From Streptomyces durocortorensis (GTDB lineage: Bacteria > Actinomycetota > Actinomycetes > Streptomycetales > Streptomycetaceae), in assembly GCF_031760065.1 (NCBI RefSeq), contig NZ_CP134500.1, forward strand, positions 1,302,001 to 1,366,000: 64,000 bases of DNA, written 5' to 3'. Below are positions 52,086-61,077 of the stretch, piece after piece. Every line of letters begins with the position of its first letter. The stretch's first letter is position 1. The position numbers and the translations under genes are program-made. The notes below the pieces were generated by a model. The model made no database searches and was not told the DNA's origin. It saw nothing but the letters and a program-made list of their open reading frames with translations.

Positions 52086-54173
52086 GTGAGCATCAAGCCG
52101 ACCACCACAGACCTCCAGTGGACCGATTTGGACCAGCGGGCCGTGGACACCGTCCGCGTCCTCGCCGCGGACGCCGTACAGAAAGTCGGAAACGGCCACC
52201 CGGGCACGGCGATGAGCCTGGCTCCTGCCGCGTACACCCTCTTCCAGAAGGTGATGAGGCACGACCCGGCGGACGCCGACTGGACCGGTCGCGACCGGTT
52301 CGTCCTCTCCGCGGGCCACTCCAGCCTGACCCTCTACATCCAGCTCTACCTGGCCGGTTACGGCCTGGAGCTCGATGACCTCAAGGCCTTCCGCACCTGG
52401 GGCTCCAAGACGCCGGGCCACCCGGAGTACGGCCACACCGTCGGCGTGGAGACGACTACCGGGCCGCTGGGCCAGGGTGTCGCCAACGCCGTGGGCATGG
52501 CGATGGCCGCCCGCTACGAGCGCGGCCTCTTCGACCCGGAAGCGGCTCCCGGCACCTCCCCGTTCGACCACATGGTGTGGGTCGTCGCGGGTGACGGCTG
52601 CCTCCAGGAGGGCATCTCGGCCGAGGCCTCCTCGCTGGCCGGGCACCAGAAGCTGGGCAACCTGGTCCTGCTCTGGGACGACAACCACATCTCCATCGAG
52701 GGCGACACGGAGACCGCGGTCTCCGAGGACACCCTCAAGCGGTACGAGGCGTACGGCTGGCACGTCCAGCGTGTCGACCAGCTGCCCAGCGGCGACCTGG
52801 ACCCGGCGGGTCTGTACGCGGCGCTCCAGGCGGCCAAGGCCGAGACCGAGCGCCCCTCGTTCATCGCGGCCCGCTCGATCATCGCCTGGCCCGCCCCGAA
52901 CGCCCAGAACACCGAGGCCGCGCACGGCTCGGCGCTCGGCGACGACGAGATCGCGGCGACCAAGCGGGTCCTCGGCTTCGACCCGGAGCAGACCTTCGAG
53001 GTCTCCGACGAGGTCATCGGCCACACCCGCCAGGCCCTGGACCGCGGCCGCGAGGCCCGTGCCGAGTGGGACAAGGCGTTCGCCGCGTGGCGCACCGCCA
53101 ACCCGGAGCGCGCCGCCGCCTTCGACCGGATCTCCGCGGGCGAGCTGCCCGAGGGCTGGGAGGAGAAGCTCCCCTTCTTCGAGCCCGGCAAGGGCCTGGC
53201 CACCCGTGCCGCCTCCGGCAAGGTGCTCCAGGCGCTGGGCGAGGTCGTGCCCGAGCTGTGGGGCGGCTCCGCCGACCTCGCGGGCTCGAACAACACCACG
53301 ATCGACAAGACGTCGTCGTTCCTCCCGGCCGGCAACCCGCTGCCGGAGGCCGACCCGTACGGCCGGACGATCCACTTCGGCATCCGCGAGCACGCCATGG
53401 CCGCCGCCATGAACGGCATCGCCCTGCACGGCAACACCCGCATCTACGGCGGCACCTTCCTGGTGTTCTCCGACTACATGCGCAACGCGGTGCGGCTCTC
53501 CGCGCTGATGCACCTGCCGGTGACCTACGTGTGGACGCACGACTCGATCGGTCTCGGCGAGGACGGCCCGACGCACCAGCCGGTCGAGCACCTGGCCGCG
53601 CTGCGCGCCATCCCGGGCCTGAACATCGTGCGCCCGGCCGACGCGAACGAGACCGCCATCGCCTGGCGCGAGATCCTGCGCCGCTACACCAAGGTCTTCG
53701 GCAAGGGCGCTCCGCACGGTCTGGCGCTGACCCGGCAGGGCGTGCCGACGTACGAGGCCAACGAGGACGCGGCCAAGGGCGGTTACGTCCTGTTCGAGGC
53801 CGAGGGCGGCAAGCCGCAGGTACTGCTCATCGCCACCGGTTCCGAGGTCCACGTCGCCGTCGAGGCGCGCGAGCAGCTCCAGGCGGCCGGGGTGCCGACC
53901 CGGGTGGTCTCGATGCCGTCGGTCGAGTGGTTCGAGGAGCAGGACCAGGCGTACAAGGACAGCGTGCTGCCGCCGTCGGTGAAGGCGCGCGTCGCCGTCG
54001 AGGCGGGCATCGGCCTGACCTGGTACCGCTACGTCGGTGACGCCGGTCGGATCATCTCGCTGGAGCACTTCGGGGCCTCGGCCGACGCGAAGGTGCTCTT
54101 CCGCGAGTTCGGCTTCACGCCCGAGAACGTGGCCGCCGCCGCGCGGGAATCTCTCGCCGCCGCCACACGCTGA
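52086..54173 (+). CDS. tkt: transketolase
   Basis: This 695-residue ThDP enzyme moves two-carbon units between pentose and triose/tetrose phosphates. The ThDP motif starts at GDGCLQEGISAEASSLAGH and continues to LWDDNHISIEGDT; the Tyr/Glu region FGIREHAMAAAMNGIALHG and HDSIGLGEDGPTHQPVEHL are intact. The GTG at 52086 follows GAGAGGAG. It heads the tkt-tal-zwf-opcA-pgl operon. Confidence 0.97.
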   Translation: MSIKPTTTDLQWTDLDQRAVDTVRVLAADAVQKVGNGHPGTAMSLAPAAYTLFQKVMRHDPADADWTGRDRFVLSAGHSSLTLYIQLYLAGYGLELDDLKAFRTWGSKTPGHPEYGHTVGVETTTGPLGQGVANAVGMAMAARYERGLFDPEAAPGTSPFDHMVWVVAGDGCLQEGISAEASSLAGHQKLGNLVLLWDDNHISIEGDTETAVSEDTLKRYEAYGWHVQRVDQLPSGDLDPAGLYAALQAAKAETERPSFIAARSIIAWPAPNAQNTEAAHGSALGDDEIAATKRVLGFDPEQTFEVSDEVIGHTRQALDRGREARAEWDKAFAAWRTANPERAAAFDRISAGELPEGWEEKLPFFEPGKGLATRAASGKVLQALGEVVPELWGGSADLAGSNNTTIDKTSSFLPAGNPLPEADPYGRTIHFGIREHAMAAAMNGIALHGNTRIYGGTFLVFSDYMRNAVRLSALMHLPVTYVWTHDSIGLGEDGPTHQPVEHLAALRAIPGLNIVRPADANETAIAWREILRRYTKVFGKGAPHGLALTRQGVPTYEANEDAAKGGYVLFEAEGGKPQVLLIATGSEVHVAVEAREQLQAAGVPTRVVSMPSVEWFEEQDQAYKDSVLPPSVKARVAVEAGIGLTWYRYVGDAGRIISLEHFGASADAKVLFREFGFTPENVAAAARESLAAATR

Positions 54174-54207
54174 CGCCGTTGTATACGACTAGTAGGAGAT
54201 GCAACTC

Positions 54208-55326
54208 ATGACAGACGCACTCAAGCGCCTCTCCGACGAGGGCGTGGCGATCTGGCTCGACGACCTGTCGCGCAAGCGGATCACCTCCGGCAATCTGGCC
54301 GAGCTGATCGACCAGAGCCATGTCGTCGGCGTCACCACCAACCCGTCGATCTTCCAGAAGGCGATCTCGTCGGGCGACGGTTACGAGCAGCAGCTCACCG
54401 ACCTCGCGGCCCGCAAGGTCACCGTCGAGGAAGCCCTCCGTATGATCACGACGGCGGACGTCCGCGACGCCGCCGACATCCTGCGCCCGGTCTTCGACGC
54501 GACGGACGGCCAGGACGGCCGGGTCTCCATCGAGGTGGACCCGCGCCTGGCGCACAACACCACGGCCACCGTCGCCGAGGCCAAGCAGCTGGCCTGGCTG
54601 GTGGACCGGCCGAACACCCTGATCAAGATCCCGGCGACGAAGGCCGGTCTGCCGGCCATCACCGAGGTCATCGGCCGGGGAATCAGCGTGAACGTGACGC
54701 TGATCTTCTCGCTGGAGCGCTACCGCGCGGTCATGGACGCCTACCTGGCGGGCCTGGAGAAGGCCAAGGCCGCGGGCCTGGACCTTTCCAAGATCCACTC
54801 GGTCGCCTCGTTCTTCGTGTCCCGCGTGGACACCGAGATCGACAAGCGGCTGGACGCCATCGGCTCGGACGAGGCGAAGGCGGCCAAGGGCAAGTCCGCG
54901 CTGGCCAACGCCCGGCTGGCCTACGAGGCGTACGAGGAGGTCTTCTCCTCCGACCGCTGGGCCGCGCTCGACAAGGCGCAGGCCAACAAGCAGCGCCCGC
55001 TGTGGGCCTCCACCGGCGTCAAGGACCCGGCGTACAAGGACACGCTGTACGTCGACGACCTGGTCGCGCCCAACACGGTCAACACCATGCCGGAGGCGAC
55101 CCTGGACGCGGTGGCCGACCACGGTCGGATCACCGGCGACACCGTCACCGGCGGCTACGACCAGGCCCGCGCCGACCTCGACGCGGTCAGCAAGCTCGGC
55201 ATCTCGTACGACGACGTCGTGCAGGTGCTGGAGGACGAGGGCGTCGAGAAGTTCGAGGCGTCCTGGAACGACCTGCTCAAGTCGACCGAGGCAGAGCTCG
55301 ACCGCCTCGCCCCTTCGGAGGGCTGA
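54208..55326 (+). CDS. tal: transaldolase
   Basis: This 372-residue enzyme transfers a dihydroxyacetone unit in the non-oxidative pentose phosphate branch. The N-terminal [17 protein letters not shown] and [11 protein letters not shown] are of the actinobacterial long transaldolase type. The Schiff-base Lys is in [14 protein letters not shown], and [18 protein letters not shown] follows. I chose the ATG at 54208 because aggag lies 9 bases upstream; the ATG at 54199 is too close to it. Confidence 0.96.
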   Translation: MTDALKRLSDEGVAIWLDDLSRKRITSGNLAELIDQSHVVGVTTNPSIFQKAISSGDGYEQQLTDLAARKVTVEEALRMITTADVRDAADILRPVFDATDGQDGRVSIEVDPRLAHNTTATVAEAKQLAWLVDRPNTLIKIPATKAGLPAITEVIGRGISVNVTLIFSLERYRAVMDAYLAGLEKAKAAGLDLSKIHSVASFFVSRVDTEIDKRLDAIGSDEAKAAKGKSALANARLAYEAYEEVFSSDRWAALDKAQANKQRPLWASTGVKDPAYKDTLYVDDLVAPNTVNTMPEATLDAVADHGRITGDTVTGGYDQARADLDAVSKLGISYDDVVQVLEDEGVEKFEASWNDLLKSTEAELDRLAPSEG

Positions 55327-55331
55327 CCACT

Positions 55332-56864
55332 TTGTCTGGTGTTCCCGGAGCCAACCCGCTCCGTGACGCCCAGGACCGACGGCTCCCGCGTATCGCGGGG
55401 CCGTCGGGCCTGGTCATCTTTGGCGTCACGGGCGATTTGTCCCGTAAAAAGCTGATGCCCGCCGTCTACGACCTGGCCAATCGCGGCCTGCTGCCGCCGG
55501 GCTTCTCGCTCATCGGTTTCGCTCGCCGCGACTGGGAGGACGAGGACTTCGCCCAGGTCGTCCATGACGCCGTCAAGGAGCACGCCCGTACGCCGTTCCG
55601 CGAGGAGGTCTGGCAGCAGCTCATCCAGGGGATGCGCTTCGTCCAGGGCAACTTCGACGACGACGAGGCGTTCGAGACGCTGAAGGCGACCATCGAGGAG
55701 CTCGACAAGGCGCAGGGCACGGGCGGCAACTTCGCCTTCTACCTGTCGGTGCCGCCGAAGTTCTTCCCCAAGGTCGTCCAGCAGCTCAAGAAGCACGGCC
55801 TGGCCGACCAGAGCGAGGGTTCCTGGCGGCGTGCCGTCATCGAGAAGCCGTTCGGCCACGACCTGGCCAGCGCGCAGGAGCTCAACCAGCTCGTGCACGC
55901 CGTCTTCCCGCCCAACGAGGTCTTCCGGATCGACCACTACCTGGGCAAGGAGACGGTCCAGAACATCCTGGCGCTGCGGTTCGCCAACACGATGTTCGAG
56001 CCGATCTGGAACCGGTCCTATGTCGACCACGTACAGATCACGATGGCCGAGGACATCGGCATCGGCGGCCGGGCCGGTTATTACGACGGCATCGGCGCCG
56101 CCCGTGACGTCATCCAGAACCACCTGCTCCAACTGCTGGCGCTGACCGCGATGGAGGAGCCCGGCTCCTTCCATCCCAAGGCCCTGGTCGCCGAGAAGCT
56201 CAAGGTCCTCACCGCCGTCGAGCTGCCCGAGGACCTCGGCAAGCACACGGTGCGCGGCCAGTACGCGCACGCCTGGCAGGGCGGCGAGGAGGTCCTCGGC
56301 TATCTGGAGGAGGACGGCATCGACCCCAAGTCGACGACCGACACCTTCGCCGCGATCAAGCTGACGATCAACAACCGCCGCTGGGCGGGCGTCCCGTTCT
56401 ACCTCCGGACCGGCAAGCGGCTCGGCCGCCGGGTCACGGAGATCGCGGTCGTCTTCAAGCGCGCCCCGTATCTCCCCTTCGAGTCCGGCGCGACCGAGGA
56501 GCTCGGCGGCAATGCCCTGGTCATCCGGGTCCAGCCGGACGAGGGCGTCACCGTGCGCTTCGGCTCCAAGGTCCCCGGCACCTCGATGGAGGTCCGGGAC
56601 GTCACGATGGACTTCGCGTACGGCGAGTCCTTCACGGAGTCCAGCCCGGAGGCGTACGAACGGCTCCTCCTGGACGTCCTGCTCGGCGACGCCAACCTCT
56701 TCCCCCGTCACCAGGAGGTCGAGCTCTCCTGGAACATCCTCGACCCGATCGAGGAGTACTGGGACAAGCACGGCAAGCCCGCGCAGTACGCGGCCGGGAC
56801 CTGGGGTCCGGCCGAGGCGGACGAGATGCTCGCACGCGACGGACGGAGCTGGAGGCGGCCATGA
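55332..56864 (+). CDS. zwf: glucose-6-phosphate dehydrogenase
   Basis: This 510-residue enzyme oxidises glucose 6-phosphate to 6-phosphogluconolactone and reduces NADP. The Rossmann motif is GVTGDLSRKKLMPAVYDL and the active-site signature is RIDHYLGKETVQN. I chose the TTG at 55332, 5 bases after the tal stop, which gives an N-terminus like other Streptomyces Zwf proteins; the open frame upstream is a shadow of tal. Its stop overlaps opcA (ATGA). Confidence 0.97.
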   Translation: MSGVPGANPLRDAQDRRLPRIAGPSGLVIFGVTGDLSRKKLMPAVYDLANRGLLPPGFSLIGFARRDWEDEDFAQVVHDAVKEHARTPFREEVWQQLIQGMRFVQGNFDDDEAFETLKATIEELDKAQGTGGNFAFYLSVPPKFFPKVVQQLKKHGLADQSEGSWRRAVIEKPFGHDLASAQELNQLVHAVFPPNEVFRIDHYLGKETVQNILALRFANTMFEPIWNRSYVDHVQITMAEDIGIGGRAGYYDGIGAARDVIQNHLLQLLALTAMEEPGSFHPKALVAEKLKVLTAVELPEDLGKHTVRGQYAHAWQGGEEVLGYLEEDGIDPKSTTDTFAAIKLTINNRRWAGVPFYLRTGKRLGRRVTEIAVVFKRAPYLPFESGATEELGGNALVIRVQPDEGVTVRFGSKVPGTSMEVRDVTMDFAYGESFTESSPEAYERLLLDVLLGDANLFPRHQEVELSWNILDPIEEYWDKHGKPAQYAAGTWGPAEADEMLARDGRSWRRP

Positions 56865-57919
56865 AGATCGATCTCACGGAAACCACGTCCAGCAAGATCA
56901 ACCAGGCGCTGGTCTCGGCCCGCCGGGCCATCGGCACCCCCGCCATCGGCATGGTGCTCACGCTGGTCATCGTCACCGACGAGGAGAACGCCTACGACGC
57001 GCTCAAGTCGGCCGGTGACGCCTCGCGCGAGCACCCCTCGCGGATCATCGCGGTGATCAAGCGGGTCAGCCGCTCCCCGCGGGCCCGGCGGGACGCCCGC
57101 CTGGACGCCGAGGTCCGGGTCGGTTCCGACGCGGGCACCGGCGAGACCGTCGTCCTGCGGCTCCACGGCGAACTGGCCAACCACGCCCAGTCGGTGGTCC
57201 TTCCGCTGCTGCTGCCGGACGCCCCGGTCGTGGTGTGGTGGCCCGAGGGCGCCCCCGCCGACCCGGCGAAGGACCCGCTCGGGGCCCTCGCCCAGCGCCG
57301 GATCACCGATGCCTACTCCGCCGAGCGCCCGCTCGACGAGCTGGCGGTGCGGGCGGCGGCGTACAGCCCGGGCGACACCGACCTGGCCTGGACCCGGATC
57401 ACGCCGTGGCGCTCGATGCTGGCCGCCGCGCTCGACCAGCAGCCCGCCGAGGTCATCGGCGCGACCGTGGAGGGCGAGAGCGACAACCCGAGCTGCGAGC
57501 TGCTGGCCATGTGGCTCGCGGACCGGCTGGCCGTCCCGGTGGAGCGCACGCACTCCGGGGGGCCGGGGCTCACCGCGGTCCGGATGGAGACGAAGAACGG
57601 CGTCATCGTCCTGGACCGCCCCGACGGCTCGCTGGCCACGCTCTCCATGCAGAACCAGCCGGACCGCGCGGTGGCGCTCAAGCGGCGCGACACCGCAGAG
57701 CTGCTGGCGGAGGAGCTGCGCCGGCTCGACCCGGACAACACCTACGAGTCCTCGGTCAAGTTCGGCATCGAGAAGCTGCACCAGGGTGGCGACGTCACGG
57801 CCACGCCCCTCGGCCACGCGTCGGACACGGCGGGCTCGGCGGACAAGGCGGAGAAGTCCGCCGAGCCGAAGGCGCCCGCGGCGAAGAAGGCCCCGGCCAA
57901 GAAGGCGGCCGCCAAGTGA
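56861..57919 (+). CDS. opcA: glucose-6-phosphate dehydrogenase assembly protein OpcA
   Basis: This 352-residue protein is the actinobacterial and cyanobacterial factor that assembles or redox-tunes Zwf. Family landmarks include INQALVSARRAIGTPAIGMV, LPDAPVVVWWPEGAPADPAK, PGDTDLAWTRITPWRSML and a Lys/Ala-rich tail. It overlaps zwf and pgl at both ends. Confidence 0.95.
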   Translation: MKIDLTETTSSKINQALVSARRAIGTPAIGMVLTLVIVTDEENAYDALKSAGDASREHPSRIIAVIKRVSRSPRARRDARLDAEVRVGSDAGTGETVVLRLHGELANHAQSVVLPLLLPDAPVVVWWPEGAPADPAKDPLGALAQRRITDAYSAERPLDELAVRAAAYSPGDTDLAWTRITPWRSMLAAALDQQPAEVIGATVEGESDNPSCELLAMWLADRLAVPVERTHSGGPGLTAVRMETKNGVIVLDRPDGSLATLSMQNQPDRAVALKRRDTAELLAEELRRLDPDNTYESSVKFGIEKLHQGGDVTATPLGHASDTAGSADKAEKSAEPKAPAAKKAPAKKAAAK

Positions 57920-58698
57920 CGCCTCCTCAGCTCGTCGTGCACCGTGACAAGGAGCTGATGGCACAGGCCGCGGCGGCCCGGCTGATCACGAAGGTCGTGG
58001 ATGCCCAGGCCGCCCGTGGCCATGCCTCGGTGGTGCTGACCGGCGGGCGCAACGGCAACGGCCTGCTGGCCGCGCTCGCCGCCGCGCCCGCCCGGGACGC
58101 GATCGACTGGGCGCGCCTGGACCTGTGGTGGGGCGACGAGCGGTTCCTGCCCGAGGGCGACCCGGAGCGCAATGTCACCCAGGCCCGCGAGGCGCTGCTC
58201 GACGCGGTGCCGCTGGACCCGGCCCGGGTCCACCCGATGCCCGCGTCGGACGGCCCGCACGGCAAGGACGTGGGCGACGCGGCAGCGGCGTACGCGGCCG
58301 AACTGGCCGCCGCGGCAGGCCCTGAGGACCACGGCCCGGTGCCCACGTTCGACGTGCTGATGCTGGGCGTCGGCCCGGACACGCATGTGGCTTCGCTCTT
58401 CCCTGAGCTGCCTGCCGTACGGGAGACCGAGCGCACCGTCGTCGGTGTGCGCGGGGCGCCCAAGCCTCCGCCGGTCCGGGTCTCCCTCACACTGCCCGCG
58501 ATCCGCGCGGCGCGTGAGGTGTGGCTGCTGGCGGCGGGCGAGGACAAGGCGGAGGCCGCGGCCATCGCCCTGTCCGGGGCCGGGGAGATACAGGCCCCGG
58601 CGGCGGGCGCGTACGGGCGCAGCCGGACGCTGTGGCTGCTGGACGCGGCGGCGGCCTCGCAGCTGCCGCGCGCGCTGTATCCGCCGGCCTCTGCCTGA
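57916..58698 (+). CDS. pgl: 6-phosphogluconolactonase
   Basis: This 260-residue DevB-type lactonase hydrolyses 6-phosphogluconolactone. Landmarks are LTGGRNGNGLLAAL, LWWGDERFLPEGDPERNVTQAREAL, LMLGVGPDTHVASLFP and VSLTLPAIRAAREVWLLAAG. The motif reads GPDTHVAS where many bacteria have GxDGHTAS, a difference that I believe is common in actinomycetes. The GTG start overlaps the opcA stop. It closes the operon. Confidence 0.95.
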   Translation: MTPPQLVVHRDKELMAQAAAARLITKVVDAQAARGHASVVLTGGRNGNGLLAALAAAPARDAIDWARLDLWWGDERFLPEGDPERNVTQAREALLDAVPLDPARVHPMPASDGPHGKDVGDAAAAYAAELAAAAGPEDHGPVPTFDVLMLGVGPDTHVASLFPELPAVRETERTVVGVRGAPKPPPVRVSLTLPAIRAAREVWLLAAGEDKAEAAAIALSGAGEIQAPAAGAYGRSRTLWLLDAAAASQLPRALYPPASA

Positions 58699-58710
58699 GC
58701 CTCGGCACTT

Positions 58711-58751
58711 CGCAGGCCCGGACCGCTTCTACCGAGCGGTCCGGGCCTGCG
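58711..58751. terminator. pentose phosphate operon terminator
   Basis: The arms CGCAGGCCCGGACCGCT (58711-58727) and AGCGGTCCGGGCCTGCG (58735-58751) pair perfectly over 17 bp. It lies 12 bases after pgl and faces the convergent gene at 58788. Confidence 0.88.
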
Positions 58752-58787
58752 GCGTGACGGGCCCGGCACTCGCAGAGGCCGGGAACA

Positions 58788-59570
58788 TCACCCCGCGGAC
58801 AGCTCGGTCTCCACACCGCACTCCTCGAACAGAGCGAGAACGCTCGCGGTGAAATCGCTGCCCAGCACTTCGCGGGAGGCCGCGAAGTTCCACCACACCA
58901 GGCGGAACGGAGCCGCTCCGTCGCGCCGCATGGTCCGAAGGCAGTCGAAGACCGCGTCGCGGTTCGAACCGAAGTAGCCGCCGGGCCCGTTGACGGCTTC
59001 TCCCAGGGCGCAGTAGAAGCCTGCCCTCGTGCTGATCCCGGTGCTGTCGATGACCGCCGTCCCGTCGGTCTCGTAGCGCGTCGCATCCCGCCCGGAATCG
59101 AACCAGGCGGTCTGCACGACGTGCAGCCAGCTCTCGTGCCAGTCGGACGGGTAGCGGGCCCATTCTCCGCGCTCGACGGGTCGGCCCGTGGCCCACTTCC
59201 GCCAGATCTCTCCGGCCCGGGGGTACTCGCAGGTGTGCCCGAAGGAGTAGTCGAGGTCGGGGCGGTCCGCGCCGGAGGGCACGAGCTCGTGCCGGAACGC
59301 GGCGATCACCCTCCCGAGGTGGTACGCCCCGATCGTCCTCCCCTGCCGGTCGACGACCTGGAGCTCGGCCCACTCGGTCTTCCGCCGGGCACGGCCGACC
59401 TGGTGCGCTCGGACGAAGGTGACGGTGAGGGTCTCCGGCGGCTCCGGGTCCTCCTCCATGAAGTAGTCGCGAAGGTCCTCGGCGGCCAGAAGGACCTTTC
59501 CGGACTCCTTGTCGACAAGCCGGTACAGGATGTCCTGCGTGTCGTCGATGCCTTCGCTCTCGGGGCTCAT
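58788..59570 (-). CDS. protein with C-terminal barstar-like domain
   Basis: This 260-residue protein has an N-terminal part of unknown fold (YRLVDKESGKVLLAAEDLRDYF, TLTVTFVRAHQ). The C-terminal 80 residues look like the barstar/RNase-inhibitor family: RAGFYCALGEAVNGPGGYFGSNRDAVFDCLRT, then an LVWWNF strand and a final helix. Barstar relatives inhibit extracellular RNases or polymorphic toxins. No RNase gene is adjacent. The ATG at 59570 is followed by acidic residues. Confidence 0.65.
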   Translation of the reverse strand: MSPESEGIDDTQDILYRLVDKESGKVLLAAEDLRDYFMEEDPEPPETLTVTFVRAHQVGRARRKTEWAELQVVDRQGRTIGAYHLGRVIAAFRHELVPSGADRPDLDYSFGHTCEYPRAGEIWRKWATGRPVERGEWARYPSDWHESWLHVVQTAWFDSGRDATRYETDGTAVIDSTGISTRAGFYCALGEAVNGPGGYFGSNRDAVFDCLRTMRRDGAAPFRLVWWNFAASREVLGSDFTASVLALFEECGVETELSAG

Positions 59571-59648
59571 GCGTGACCATTCCGTTCAATGTGAAAGCCG
59601 AAGCCGCGCGACACGTTGGCGCAGCCCGCGGCATGAAAGGCTCGGCCC

Positions 59649-59990
59649 ATGGTGCATATCGGAACCGTGGTGATGGGCGCGTCCGACGTACGGCGGGCCG
59701 CCGCCTTCTGGAAGGCGGCACTGGACTACACCGAGCGCGAGCCGGGCTCGGACGACTGGGTGGTGCTGGTCCCGGTCGAGGGCCCGGGTGTCGGGGTGGC
59801 GCTGGGCCGCTCCGCCTCCCCCGTCCAGGAGGTCCCCTGGGTCCACCTCGACCTCTACTCCGACGTCCAGGAGGCCGAGGTGGAGCGGCTGATCGGGCTC
59901 GGTGCCGAAAGGGTCGCGTGGGAGCTGTACCCCCCGGACCCGGACTTCGTGGTGCTCGCCGACCCCAACACACCTCACTACCAGTTCTGA
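59649..59990 (+). CDS. VOC-family protein with replaced C-terminus
   Basis: This 113-residue glyoxalase-like protein is normal to VVLADP (59946-59966) but then ends NTPHYQF instead of the usual DGNRFCVV strand. The last seven codons are therefore probably foreign. The break falls exactly where the composition and gene type change, as expected for insertion of an element into the 3' end of the gene. Without the last strand, folding may be impaired. Confidence 0.72.
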   Translation: MVHIGTVVMGASDVRRAAAFWKAALDYTEREPGSDDWVVLVPVEGPGVGVALGRSASPVQEVPWVHLDLYSDVQEAEVERLIGLGAERVAWELYPPDPDFVVLADPNTPHYQF

Positions 59991-60028
59991 GGGTAAACCC
60001 TGGTCACCCCTTGTCAAGCCACGTAAAA

Positions 60029-60065
60029 GCCCCGCCCGGCAACTGGTGCCGAACGGGGCGTTTTT
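60029..60065. terminator. terminator with T-run after the VOC gene
   Basis: The outer arms GCCCCG (60029-60034) and CGGGGC (60054-60059) flank an inner GGCA/TGCC pair, and six to seven bases later a TTTTT run follows. It separates convergent genes. Confidence 0.75.
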
Positions 60066-60082
60066 GCTGTCCGTGCGGTGCA

Positions 60083-60286
60083 CTACGGGGCCCGAAGCGC
60101 GTCCCCGGGGGTCGGGCCCGCCCCGAGCGTCACCGCGTGGTCAGGGCACGCGTAGAGGGTCGTCCCGGGGCCACTGGCGCTCTGTATGTAGCGGACGGGG
60201 ATCGGGGCGCGCGTGACGGTCTTGCACTCGATGCAGAGCGCGACGTGTCCCGCGAGGACTTCCGGGAACAGCTCGTCGGCGGTCAC
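60083..60286 (-). CDS. small Cys-rich hypothetical protein of the element
   Basis: This 67-residue protein has ALCIECKTVTRAP and LYACPDHAV, a CxxC plus CPDH layout that suggests a small zinc-binding fold. No family is recognised. Its ATG overlaps the stop of the upstream 106-residue gene (ATGA), so the two are coupled. Confidence 0.55.
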   Translation of the reverse strand: MTADELFPEVLAGHVALCIECKTVTRAPIPVRYIQSASGPGTTLYACPDHAVTLGAGPTPGDALRAP

Positions 60287-60603
60287 GCTGCCACCCGCTC
60301 ACGGCGCACAAGCGAGCCGAGCGGCATCGTCGGATGGTCGTAGTCCACACCGATCCGTGCGAACGCTGCGGCGTAGCTCCGTTCCCGTTGCGGGGCGGGC
60401 AGTCCGCGCGTGTGCGCGTCATTGAAGATGGCGCGTACTTCCTCGGCTGACGGAGCGGTCCACGGGCGGGACCAGGGCGACACGGGGGCGGGGGTGGTGG
60501 TGGGAACCGGCGGTGCGGCGGAAGGTTCGGCCGAGTGGCGGCCCTCGGCGGGCAGCAGTAGCCGCAGCACCCACAGCAGTGCACGGGCGATAGAGTCGCG
60601 CAT
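60283..60603 (-). CDS. hypothetical protein of the element
   Basis: This 106-residue protein has a basic, hydrophobic N-terminus (MRDSIARALLWVLRLLLPAEG), a Pro/Thr-rich middle and a C-terminal helix (SAEEVRAIFNDAHTRGLPAPQRERSYAAAF). Similar small proteins occur in streptomycete mobile elements, with unknown function. It is divergent from the GntR gene across a large inverted repeat. Confidence 0.6.
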   Translation of the reverse strand: MRDSIARALLWVLRLLLPAEGRHSAEPSAAPPVPTTTPAPVSPWSRPWTAPSAEEVRAIFNDAHTRGLPAPQRERSYAAAFARIGVDYDHPTMPLGSLVRRERVAA

Positions 60604-60694
60604 GTCGTTTCAGCTCCCTAAAGCTGTCTCGGCGTAGCCCCGGCGGACCGATACCAGCGGTCTTCCGGGGCGCTTTCAGCTCCGAAGGTAGCGA

Positions 60695-60734
60695 CACCTG
60701 TATACCCCTGTCTACGCACAGGGGTATACAGGTG
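60695..60734. promoter_or_regulatory. 16-bp inverted repeat, candidate GntR operator
   Basis: The arms cacctgtatacccctg (60695-60710) and caggggtatacaggtg (60719-60734) are perfect with an 8-base spacer. Each arm contains its own GTATAC palindrome, so two dimers could bind. It lies between divergent starts at 60603 and 60775. Confidence 0.75.
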
Positions 60735-60774
60735 CATCTATGGCCCTATGTGTAGGGGTGGCTAAGGTTCCCCC

Positions 60775-61029
60775 GTGATGGAGTTCGACCCGACGCAACC
60801 GAAGTGGCAGCAGATCGCAGACGCGGTGAGGCAGCGCATTGCCAGCGGCCAATACCCCGCCCGTCACCTGGTTTCCGAAGTGCAGCTAGAGAACGAATTT
60901 GGCGTAGCTCGAACAACGGTCCGTAAGGCGACGGCGGCCCTGCGGGATGAGGGCTTGATCATCACTACCCCCGGCATGGGCTCTTTCGTGCGCGACCGCA
61001 GCGAGGATGAGCGCCAGGACACGCAGTAG
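60775..61029 (+). CDS. minimal GntR-family regulator
   Basis: This 84-residue protein is almost only the GntR winged helix: QIADAVRQRIASGQYPARHL, then SEVQLENEFGVARTTVRKATAALRDEGLI. It has no effector domain, as in short regulators of streptomycete plasmids and integrative elements such as the Kor type. The GTG at 60775 and the ATG at 60778 are both possible. Its operator candidate lies 41 bases upstream. Confidence 0.85.
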   Translation: MMEFDPTQPKWQQIADAVRQRIASGQYPARHLVSEVQLENEFGVARTTVRKATAALRDEGLIITTPGMGSFVRDRSEDERQDTQ

Positions 61030-61063
61030 CCCCGGCCAGCATCCGGGGGACGCCGACCGGGGC
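61029..61063. terminator. weak hairpin between GntR gene and convergent gene
   Basis: The arms GCCCCGG (61029-61035) and CCGGGGC (61057-61063) form a 7-bp stem with a long loop between convergent genes. Confidence 0.45.
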
Positions 61064-61077
61064 GGTATGAGGTGCTG

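Noticed and set aside
58788..59570. Toxin-antitoxin pair based on the barstar-like protein
   Set aside because: No RNase or other toxin gene is adjacent; the neighbours are pgl and a VOC gene.
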